Source of the DNA: CAVVEC01 sp963747105
GTDB lineage: Bacteria; Acidobacteriota; Terriglobia; Terriglobales; Acidobacteriaceae
Direction: 5' to 3'
DNA: 64,000 nucleotides
NCBI GenBank assembly: GCA_963747105.1
Contig: CAVVEC010000002.1
Location: 248,001 to 312,000 of the forward strand
Shown: positions 47,263-55,116 of the stretch, piece by piece
Numbering within the stretch: position 1 is the stretch's first letter
Layout of the letters: each line of letters begins with the position of its first letter
The notes under the pieces: model-generated
The model's input: only the letters and a program-made list of their open reading frames with translations
Told to the model about the DNA's origin: nothing
The model's database searches: none
Position numbers and translations under genes: made by a program

Positions 47263-47856
47263 ATGGAAATCCGGATCGAGTCGAGACAACTGGGGGATGT
47301 TTGCGTTGTGGTCCCGGAAGTTTTCCAGGACGACCGCGGGTTCTTCACGGAGGTTTTCCGAGCGGACCAGTTCAAAGCGTTAGGACTGCCGACTGAGTTC
47401 GTCCAGGACAACCATTCTGGTTCGGTGCGCGGGGTGCTTCGCGGGCTGCATTTTCAGTGGGATCCACCCATGGGAAAACTCATGCGGGTGACGCGAGGGA
47501 GAGCCTTCCTGGTGGCCGTAGACATACGAAAGGGGTCTCCCACTTTGGGGAAATGGTTCGGCACAGAGGTTTCAACCGAAAACCGCAAGCAGATCTGGGC
47601 CCCCGCAGGCTTTGCGCGCGGGTTTTGCACGCTCTCGGACGTCGCCGAGATTCAGTACAAGTGCACCGGCATTTACAACAGCAAGGGGGAGTCGGGCATC
47701 CGCTGGGACGATCCGGAGATCGGCATTCAGTGGCCGATCACCGATGTGCAACTCTCGGGGAAAGATCGCCAAGCGCAAACCTTAAAGCAGTGGCTGTCCC
47801 GCCCGGAGTCAGATAACTTCAAGTATTCGGAAGATCACAGCTTGGTCGGGAGGTAG
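47263..47856 (+). CDS. rfbC: dTDP-4-dehydrorhamnose 3,5-epimerase
   Basis: A 197-residue protein from the ATG at 47263. PEVFQDDRGFFTEVFRADQF, FVQDNHSGSVRGVLRGLHFQ (with the catalytic H of GLHFQ), VTRGRAFLVAVDIRKGSPTL, APAGFARGFCTLSDVAEIQY, KCTGIYNSKGESGIRWDDPE and IGIQWPI are the RmlC signature. The usual H in the FAHGF motif is R here (FARGF). The length is normal. It acts in dTDP-L-rhamnose synthesis with the reductase encoded 1 kb downstream. rfbA and rfbB are not in this window, so they must be elsewhere. It starts the three-gene group rfbC-SDR-rfbD. Confidence 0.92.
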   Translation: MEIRIESRQLGDVCVVVPEVFQDDRGFFTEVFRADQFKALGLPTEFVQDNHSGSVRGVLRGLHFQWDPPMGKLMRVTRGRAFLVAVDIRKGSPTLGKWFGTEVSTENRKQIWAPAGFARGFCTLSDVAEIQYKCTGIYNSKGESGIRWDDPEIGIQWPITDVQLSGKDRQAQTLKQWLSRPESDNFKYSEDHSLVGR

Positions 47857-47860
47857 TTTC

Positions 47861-48847
47861 ATGAAAATATTGATTGCGGGTGGCGCCGGTTATCTGGGTT
47901 CTGCCTTGGTTCCGAAGCTTCTCGATCGTGGTTACGAGGTGGATGTAGTCGACCTGTTTTGGTTCGGCAACCACCTTCCCTCGGAAACCGGAATCATCCA
48001 CAAGGACATCTTCGATATCAATGTCCAGGATATGGAGCCCTACCAGCAGGTCGTGTTTCTGGCGGGGTTGTCAAACGACCCGATGGCCGAATATTCGCCC
48101 AGCCAGAACTTCATTTTCAATGCCGCTGCTCCCGCTTATCTGGCCTACATCGCCAAGAAGGCGAAGGTGAAGCGTTACGTTTACGCCTGCTCCTGCTCTG
48201 TGTACGGCTATACGGACAACGAGTTGTTCGATGAGGCGCGGCCGGTCTCATCGTCCTACCCTTACGGGATTTCCAAACTGCAAGGCGAGCAGGCGGTCAT
48301 GAATCTGCTGGGTGACGACTTCTCGGTCATCTCGTTGCGTAAGGGAACGGTTTGCGGCTACAGTCCGCGGATGCGCCTGGACCTGATCGTGAACACCATG
48401 TTCAAGAATGGCGTGCGCAACCGGGAAATTACGGTGAATAACCCGTCGATCTGGCGGCCGATCATCAGTGTGGAGGATGCGACCAACGCCTACATCCGTG
48501 CCATCGAGGCGAGTGAAAAGATTTCCGGTATCTTCAACATCGCGTCCGGAAACTATACGGTGGGTGAAGTGGGAGATTTGGTGAAGATGGCGATCGAAGA
48601 GCAACTCGGGATTCGAGTGCATCTCACCATCAACCACAAGAAGGATTTCCGCAATTACAAAGTGAGCATCCAGAAGGCGGAAAACGTGCTCAGTTTCCAC
48701 CCCAATCACGACGTCAAGTCAATCGTCAAGAACCTCATCGAGCACATGGACGAGTTTCAGGACTGGGACAACCCGCGGTATTACAACATTGAAACCCTAA
48801 AATTGCTGGCCGCGAAAGGGCTGCGCACGACGGCGGAGGTTGCCTGA
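47861..48847 (+). CDS. Extended SDR NAD-dependent sugar epimerase/dehydratase
   Basis: A 328-residue protein: MKILIAGGAGYLGSALVPKL (NAD site), VDVVDLFWFGNHL, QVVFLAGLSNDPM (the NNAG/AA-type motif changed), YVYACSCSVYGY (Ser), SYPYGISKLQGEQ (YxxxK), SLRKGTVCGYSPRMRLDLIV and NNPSIWRPIISVEDATNAYI. It is similar to UDP-glucose 4-epimerase-like and lipopolysaccharide SDR enzymes; the product is not known. It lies 4 bp after rfbC and its TGA overlaps the ATG of rfbD, so it is made with the rhamnose enzymes and may modify the 4-keto sugar or another nucleotide sugar. Confidence 0.82.
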   Translation: MKILIAGGAGYLGSALVPKLLDRGYEVDVVDLFWFGNHLPSETGIIHKDIFDINVQDMEPYQQVVFLAGLSNDPMAEYSPSQNFIFNAAAPAYLAYIAKKAKVKRYVYACSCSVYGYTDNELFDEARPVSSSYPYGISKLQGEQAVMNLLGDDFSVISLRKGTVCGYSPRMRLDLIVNTMFKNGVRNREITVNNPSIWRPIISVEDATNAYIRAIEASEKISGIFNIASGNYTVGEVGDLVKMAIEEQLGIRVHLTINHKKDFRNYKVSIQKAENVLSFHPNHDVKSIVKNLIEHMDEFQDWDNPRYYNIETLKLLAAKGLRTTAEVA

Positions 48848-49746
48848 TGAAGGTGCTGCTCATCGGCGCCAACGGGCAGCTGGGGACCGATCTGTTTCGG
48901 GTCTTCCAAGCGGCAGGCGACACGATTGTCCGCGCCACTCACGCACAGTTAGAGGTTCGTTCGGAAGACAGCCTGTCGGAGATCATGGCTGAGACCAAAC
49001 CCGAGGTTGTGTTAAACACGGCTGCTTTTCATAAGGTAGAGGAATGCGAGAATAGGCCCGCGTTGGCCTTTGAAGTCAACGCCACGGCGGCCATGAATCT
49101 GGCTCGGACTTGCCAGCGATCCGGTGCGGTTCTGGTGCACTTCAGCACCGACTACGTTTTCGACGGGCACAAGAATGAGCCTTATGTGGAAACCGATCTA
49201 CCCTCGCCCCTGAATGTGTATGGCGTGTCCAAGGTCGCCGGGGAACACCTGATTGCCTTTAATACCGACCGCAATTTCGTGATCAGGACCTGCGGCCTTT
49301 ATGGGATTGCGGGCAGCAGCGGGAAGGGCGGCAACTTCGTTGAGAATATGCTGAAGAAAGCTGCAGCAGGCGACTCAATCCGAGTCGTCGATGACCAGAT
49401 TCTCACGCCCACCTACACCGTCGATCTCGCCGCAGCGACGCGCAGGTTAATTTTGACCGGGAGGTTTGGCCTGTATCATCTCAGTTCCGAAGGCCAGTGC
49501 TCTTGGTATGAGTTTACCCGGAACATCTTCGAGTGCGCCGGCGTTGACGCGCAACTGTCGGCTGTGAAAACCAGCGATTTTCCCAGTCCGGTGAAACGTC
49601 CCCGATATTCGGTGCTTTCGAAGATGAAGCTGAGGACTCTTGGGTTAACGATTCCGTCGTGGAAAGACGCTCTGCCCAGATATCTTGAGGAGAGAACGAA
49701 GAAAAGTCCGGTTGCATCCACCGAAGCACTGCATGCCGGCGGCTGA
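48847..49746 (+). CDS. rfbD: dTDP-4-dehydrorhamnose reductase
   Basis: A 299-residue protein whose ATG overlaps the preceding TGA. MKVLLIGANGQLGTDLFRVF (NADPH site GxxGQLG), VVLNTAAFHKVEECENRPAL, AFEVNATAAMNLA, LVHFSTDYVFDGHKNEPYVE (STDYVFDG), PLNVYGVSKVAGEHL (YGxSKxxGE) and RTCGLYG are diagnostic for RmlD. It reduces dTDP-4-keto-L-rhamnose to dTDP-L-rhamnose. It converges on FG-GAP copy 2, only 38 bp away, with no visible terminator in between. Confidence 0.93.
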   Translation: MKVLLIGANGQLGTDLFRVFQAAGDTIVRATHAQLEVRSEDSLSEIMAETKPEVVLNTAAFHKVEECENRPALAFEVNATAAMNLARTCQRSGAVLVHFSTDYVFDGHKNEPYVETDLPSPLNVYGVSKVAGEHLIAFNTDRNFVIRTCGLYGIAGSSGKGGNFVENMLKKAAAGDSIRVVDDQILTPTYTVDLAAATRRLILTGRFGLYHLSSEGQCSWYEFTRNIFECAGVDAQLSAVKTSDFPSPVKRPRYSVLSKMKLRTLGLTIPSWKDALPRYLEERTKKSPVASTEALHAGG

Positions 49747-49784
49747 ACTGCGCTCGTGTTCATCGGCTGCGTTTCTCATTAACT

Positions 49785-52780
49785 TCATTGCACTGTTAGC
49801 GTAAGAGTAGCAGTGTTCGTCACGGACTGTCCCGTTCCTTTCACCGTAATCGTGTAGGTGCCGGGAGGCGTACCGCCGCTGCCGTTCCCACCACCATTTC
49901 CGCTCCCACCGCCGCAGTTCACCAGAAAGATCAGGCCTGCGAGCATCAGGCATACCAGCAGCACCCCCAAGAGCCTTTTCTTGCGAGTTGCCGAGGGGAT
50001 CCCTGCGCCGATCAGCGCCATGCCGGCGATGGACAGCCACATCGCGTAGAACAGACGGGAGGGAGTCACCGGGTCCGGATTCAGCTTTGCAGTGCTTCCC
50101 GTGGTACTGACAGTTAGCATCGAAGCTCCGGAGCCGTTCGGCACGGACGCAGGATTGAACGAGCACGTCGGCGGTGCCGTCGTTGCTGTAGCCCCATTCA
50201 GCGTGATGCTGCTGCAGGAGAGGGTTACGTCGGCATTGAATCCGCCGCCGGCTGTGATGCTGATAGTGGAAGTAGCCGATCCGCCCGGCGACACGGAAGA
50301 GGGTGAAAGCGCCGTTCCAGAGACCGAAAAACCGGAGACGACAAGCGTTAGTGGAACCGTGAACCGCTTCGATCCGGAGGTGCCCGTTACGTTGACTGGA
50401 TAGGTGCCCAGTGGGGTTGACGCTGCGGTTGTCAAGGTAAGCGCGGAGTTGCCCGAACCCCCTCCCAGCGACGGAGGATTGAAACTGCAAGTGGCTCCGG
50501 TGGGCAGCTTGGAACAGGTAAACGAAACTGAGCCGTTAAACCCCCATAACAGCGTCACGGTGACTTTCGCGAAGTGGCCGAACCACCAGGCGCGACTTTG
50601 GCAGGCGAAAGCGGGGAGGAAGCCAGGGTAAAACCTGGTTGGGTGACATTCAGCATGGTGACCACAGCGTTGTCTACGTTGACGACAGCGTCAGGCTTGC
50701 CGTCATGGTTCAAATCAGTGAGGAGTGTGAACCCGGTTCCGGCGAATTGTAAGGGGTAGAGGGGAATCAAGTTCCCGAAAGTGCCGTCTCCGTTCCCGAT
50801 GGCTACTTGAATCTGTCCAGCCTCTCCACCGTAAATCTGCTGGGAACCAGCCCACACAATATCGGGTATTGCGTCGCCATTCACGTCGGCAACACTCATG
50901 CTCGTCAGTCCAAAAAAGTCGTCTCCACCGGGTAAATTGGTCGGCGGCAAAATGTCAAATGTTCCGTTGCCTTTTCCCAAGAGCACGTTCAACAAGTTGG
51001 CCTGGCCCTGGCCCGTTGTGATTGCACCAATCAGGTCAAGATTGCCATCACGGTTGAGGTCGGCGGCAGCTCTTACCGCATAGAATCTGTCGGAGGTGAA
51101 GAAAACCGCCGGTTGAAAGGTTCCGTCACCATTTCCCAACAGAAGACCCAGGCCCGCCGAGCTGGCGTCGACAATATCCACTTTGCCATCGTTGTTGAAG
51201 TCTCCGATCACGAACATGGTTGGTTTTTGGCCACCGAAATAAGACACCGGCGAGGCAAACGTGCCATCCCCATTATTAAGAAAAATTGCTATTTCCCCGT
51301 TTAAGAGAACTGCAATATCCGGGTGGTGATCACCGTTAAAGTCGGCAAGTAACACGGGCGGGACAAGCGAACCCTGATAGATCGTCGTAGGTGAGCCAAA
51401 GCTGCCGTCTCCGTTACCGAGCATCAGCAAGAGACCACCGTTGAGGATGACGAGGTCGAGCTTTCCGTCCCCGTTGACGTCGACAACGGGGCTACCCATA
51501 GCCTGTCCGCCGACGCTATAGCTGTACGCAAGCGACAAGTTGCCAGTGCCATCGTTAAGGAAAATGTACGGGCCTCCGTCTCCTAATGCGGCAACGTCAG
51601 GGCTGCCGTCGCCATTGAAGTCACCGCTGGCTCCGGACAATGAATATTCTGACCACGCGGTATTGAGCGCAAGATTTCCACGGAAAGTACCGTCGCCATT
51701 GCCGAGCAGTACCTCACCTCTCGCCGCCAGGTCGCGCTTATGATCGTTGTTGAAGTCTGCCACCAGGAACGAGCTTGGGTTTGGGGCAACCTGAAGATAG
51801 CTCTCGCCCAGGGTGAAGGTGCCGTCTCCGTTGCTCAGGAAGATCTCGGCAAAGGCACCCGGGGGATAGAAGCTAGAGTCTAGGACGAGGTCGCACTTAC
51901 CATCCCCGTTCAGGTCGGCAGCCGCATCGAAGGAGGCCCCTCCGCCGGAAGGCAACGCCACGATTGGAGACTGGAAAGTTCCGTCTCCATTTCCCAGGAG
52001 CGTGACTGCCTCATCACTCCCGTTGTTAACGATGAGGTCGAGCTTATGGTCGCCGTTGAAATCACCGGAAAGCTTGGCTCCATTGTATAGGCCGACGGAG
52101 GTGAAAATGGGACTCTGAAATGTGCCGTTACCATTGTTGAGGAAAACGTCAATGCCGCCGAGAAAGTCATCTCCAACTACGATGTCGGGCTTGCCGTCGC
52201 CATTGAAATCCCCTAACAATAACGGATAACTGTAATCCACGGCTACATTCGCAATTAGCACCCCAGGCTCGAATGTCCCATCTCCCTTCCCGATAAATTC
52301 CCAAAGTCCCGAGGGAGCCAATGCGAGCATATCGGCTTTGCCATCACCGTTTACGTCGGCTGCTGACATCTCGTAGAGTGTGGTCCCGAGGTTGGTGGCA
52401 ATAGGGGCTTGGAAGGTGCCGTCGCCTTTGCCCAGGAAGACGTACGCGAAGGTTGCGTTATTCTCTCCAATTAATATATCGGGCTTGCCGTCGCCGTTGA
52501 AGTCTGCCGTGGCAATGAAGTGCGGGGATATTCCATTTAAGTTCAACGATGTGCCCGTTCGAAAACTGCCATCCCCGTTGCCGAGCAGCACGTGCCCGCC
52601 AACAGCCACCAAATCAGGGTATCCATCCTGATTGAAATCGGCCGTCACCGTCGCGCTGTAGAGGGCGTACAGGGGTGGCTGAAAAAACGGGTTTTGAGTC
52701 TGAGCGCGGGCGATTGGGACCGCGAGCGCGAAGAAAACAACCAGCAGAGCGAACTTCAAGCTGTGTTGCACCCAGGACAT
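49785..52780 (-). CDS. FG-GAP/VCBS-repeat surface protein, copy 2 (one frame break)
   Basis: The ATG at 52780 follows GGGGAGGTGCAT. It has a signal peptide (ALLVVFFALAVPIARAQ), QNPFFQPPLYALYSATVTAD, then about 14 FG-GAP repeats (DFNGDGKPDILI, LLGNGDGTFQS). Ig-like segments, a membrane segment LFYAMWLSIAGMALIGAGI and a basic stretch (RKKR) lead to LVCLMLAGLIFLVNCGGGSG, a glycine linker and GTPPGTYTITVKG. The frame is broken once near 50560 (one base missing); adding it gives exactly 999 codons. It is clearly paralogous to the gene at 42633-45373 but in the opposite orientation, with nearly identical stretches towards the 3' ends. Probably a surface propeller of unknown role. Confidence 0.82.
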
Positions 52781-52934
52781 ATGCACCTCCCCTGGTGCGA
52801 CCGCATGCCTTATTCTATTCCCCTGGAATGAAAAGAGTTGCGATGAAACATTCGAATCTGGGCCAAGGTTCGAGGCGAACTCACTATCCTCCAACACGCG
52901 CTTCTGAATTTAGTTTCGCGGACATTTCCACGGT

Positions 52935-52973
52935 CCAAACAAAATCGGGTGTTGCCGAAGACGCAACACCCGA
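52935..52973 (-). terminator. Intrinsic-terminator-like hairpin, minus strand
   Basis: TCGGGTGTTGC (52945-52955) and GCAACACCCGA (52963-52973) form a perfect 11-bp stem with a 7-base loop. On the minus strand it is followed by TTTTGTTT. It lies 165 bases upstream of FG-GAP copy 2, with no minus-strand gene just before it, so it may be a leader attenuator or an orphan terminator. The rest of 52781-53112 holds no recognised feature except the region where promoters for both divergent genes should be. Confidence 0.6.
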
Positions 52974-53112
52974 AACGGGTTGAATCGGCCTCGCAAGGGT
53001 GCCGAGTCGGTTACAGGGGTCGGCCACGTCTCCGGGATAAGATGTTGTTGGCCCCAGCTGATCAGCGTCAGGGAGCGAGAAGTTCGCTCAGAGAGGGATT
53101 CGTGCTTCGCGC

Positions 53113-55116
53113 ATGTGCGGCATAAGCGGCTTGGTCAATTGCGGCGATCGGGAAACGCTGGCGCGCATGACGTCGGCGCAGGCGCATCGCGGACCTGACG
53201 ACTTTGGTCTGTGGGAGCGGCGATTTCCCGACGGCAGTTATGTGGGGTTGGGTTCGCGCCGCCTGGCGATCATTGATCTCTCGCCCAGCGGCCACATGCC
53301 GATGTGCAACGAGGACCGCACGGTCTGGATCACTTATAACGGTGAGATCTACAACTTCGCGGAATTGCGCCGCGAACTGGAGAGCAAAGGCCATCATTTT
53401 ATTTCCGATACTGATACCGAAGTTGTGATTCACCTCTACGAAGAGGAAGGCGCGGAATGTGTGAAGCGGCTGAATGGTATGTTCGCATTTGCGTTGTGCG
53501 ATCTCCGCTCCGGCGCTCCCACGTTGTTTCTGGCACGCGACCACTTTGGAGTGAAGCCCTTTTACTACGCTCATACCGGACATCGTCTGGCATTTGCCTC
53601 TGAGATTAAGGCTCTGCTCGAAGTCCGGGGGATCGAAGCTCAGATCGATCCAAACGCTCTGCACCAATATCTGACCTTCCTGTGGGTACCCGATCCAGAG
53701 ACGATGTTTCGTGGAATTCACAAACTTCCCGCCGGGCATTATGCGATTTTCCGCGATGGCCAATTGACCATCCACGAATATTGGGATCTGACTTTTCCTC
53801 CCGCTAATTTCGACTATCCGCGCCCAGAAGAGGAACTGGCCGAAGAGATTCGGGAGCGCTTTCGCCGTTCGGTCGAAGCTCAGATGGTGGGAGACGTTCC
53901 TATCGGGGCGTTTCTCAGCGCGGGGCTCGATTCGTCGAGCATAGTTGCACTCATGGCACGTGCGGCCCGGCAACCGCTACGGACCTACACCATTACGTTT
54001 CCCGCAAAGTACCGGGTCGGCGAAAACACTTTAGACGATCCCGAGGTTTCCGCCCGGTTCGCGCAGCGCCTGGGATGCGAGCACCACCAAATCGTAGTTG
54101 AGCCTGAGGTGACCGAATTGTTGCCCCGGCTCCTCTGGCAGATGGATGAGCCCACGGCTGACCCCGCCATCATCGGCGCGTACCTGGTCTGTCGTGAAGC
54201 GAGCCAGCACTCGACGGTGCTGTTGTCCGGCGTTGGAGGTGACGAGATTTTCGCCGGGTACCGCAAGCACGCCGCGCATTATTGGGCCCAGGCGTATCAA
54301 AAGGCTCCGACTGGACTGCGCCGATGGATGGAGCGTGCGCTGGCGAATCTGCCCAGCCTGCGTGGCACACCGCTGAAAGGAAGCGTGCGCTTGGCGAAAA
54401 AGATGGCTCGCAGCGCCTCTCTGCCGCCAGTCGAGGGTTTTCTAACGAACTGCACCTATTTGGACGAGGAGCGGAAAAGACTTCTCTACACGCCAGAGTT
54501 TTCCGCAGAGTTTTCCGCCGAGGTAAACGGTTGCGATCCTTTCGTTCGCCACCGGGCCAGCTTCGATCAGGTACAAGACGCCGATTTTCTGAATCAAATG
54601 CTTTATCTCGACAGCAAGATTTTCATGCCCAGCCTGAATCTGAACTACAACGACAAGATGAGCATGGCTTCGTCGGTCGAAGTTCGCGTGCCTTTTCTTG
54701 ATCGGGAGTTTGCCGAGTTCGTCGCCTGGAATGTGCCACCCAGCTTAAAACTCAGAGGATTCTTTCCAGGGACGACCAAGCGCATTTTCCGCAAAGCCAT
54801 GCAGGGTATTCTGCCCAAGGAAGTACTGCAGCAGCCAAAGGCCGGCTTCGCCGCCCCGGCCGATTACTGGCTGGCGCACGATCTCAGAGAGATGGTGGAC
54901 GACTTGCTTTCCGAATCACGAATTCGGGAGCGTGGCGTTTTTCGTTCTGAAGCTGTCCGAGCCTATGTTGAAGATCACCGCAGCGGAGCGCAGGACTGGT
55001 CCATGCAGATCTGGCAATTCCTCACTCTCGAACTGTGGATGCAGGCTTTCCTCGATGGAAGCGCGAAGCAGCACACTGAGGGTCAGATCAACGCCTGCCA
55101 GGTGGCCACCGCATGA
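53113..55116 (+). CDS. asnB: Asparagine synthase (glutamine-hydrolysing)-type amidotransferase
   Basis: A 667-residue protein starting MCGISGLV, so Cys2 is the glutaminase nucleophile. The N-terminal GATase II domain shows AHRGPDDFG, SRRLAIIDLSPSGHMP, VWITYNGEIYNFAELR and DTEVVIHLYEE. The synthetase domain has the P-loop FLSAGLDSSSIVALMARAA (SAGLDSS for the usual SGGxDSS) and VLLSGVGGDEIFAGYRKH. In EPS loci, AsnB-like proteins often transfer an amide group onto a sugar or uronic acid rather than making asparagine, and the coupling (ATGA) to a two-domain oxidoreductase gene supports a glycan-related role. True AsnB activity is not excluded. Confidence 0.88.
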   Translation: MCGISGLVNCGDRETLARMTSAQAHRGPDDFGLWERRFPDGSYVGLGSRRLAIIDLSPSGHMPMCNEDRTVWITYNGEIYNFAELRRELESKGHHFISDTDTEVVIHLYEEEGAECVKRLNGMFAFALCDLRSGAPTLFLARDHFGVKPFYYAHTGHRLAFASEIKALLEVRGIEAQIDPNALHQYLTFLWVPDPETMFRGIHKLPAGHYAIFRDGQLTIHEYWDLTFPPANFDYPRPEEELAEEIRERFRRSVEAQMVGDVPIGAFLSAGLDSSSIVALMARAARQPLRTYTITFPAKYRVGENTLDDPEVSARFAQRLGCEHHQIVVEPEVTELLPRLLWQMDEPTADPAIIGAYLVCREASQHSTVLLSGVGGDEIFAGYRKHAAHYWAQAYQKAPTGLRRWMERALANLPSLRGTPLKGSVRLAKKMARSASLPPVEGFLTNCTYLDEERKRLLYTPEFSAEFSAEVNGCDPFVRHRASFDQVQDADFLNQMLYLDSKIFMPSLNLNYNDKMSMASSVEVRVPFLDREFAEFVAWNVPPSLKLRGFFPGTTKRIFRKAMQGILPKEVLQQPKAGFAAPADYWLAHDLREMVDDLLSESRIRERGVFRSEAVRAYVEDHRSGAQDWSMQIWQFLTLELWMQAFLDGSAKQHTEGQINACQVATA

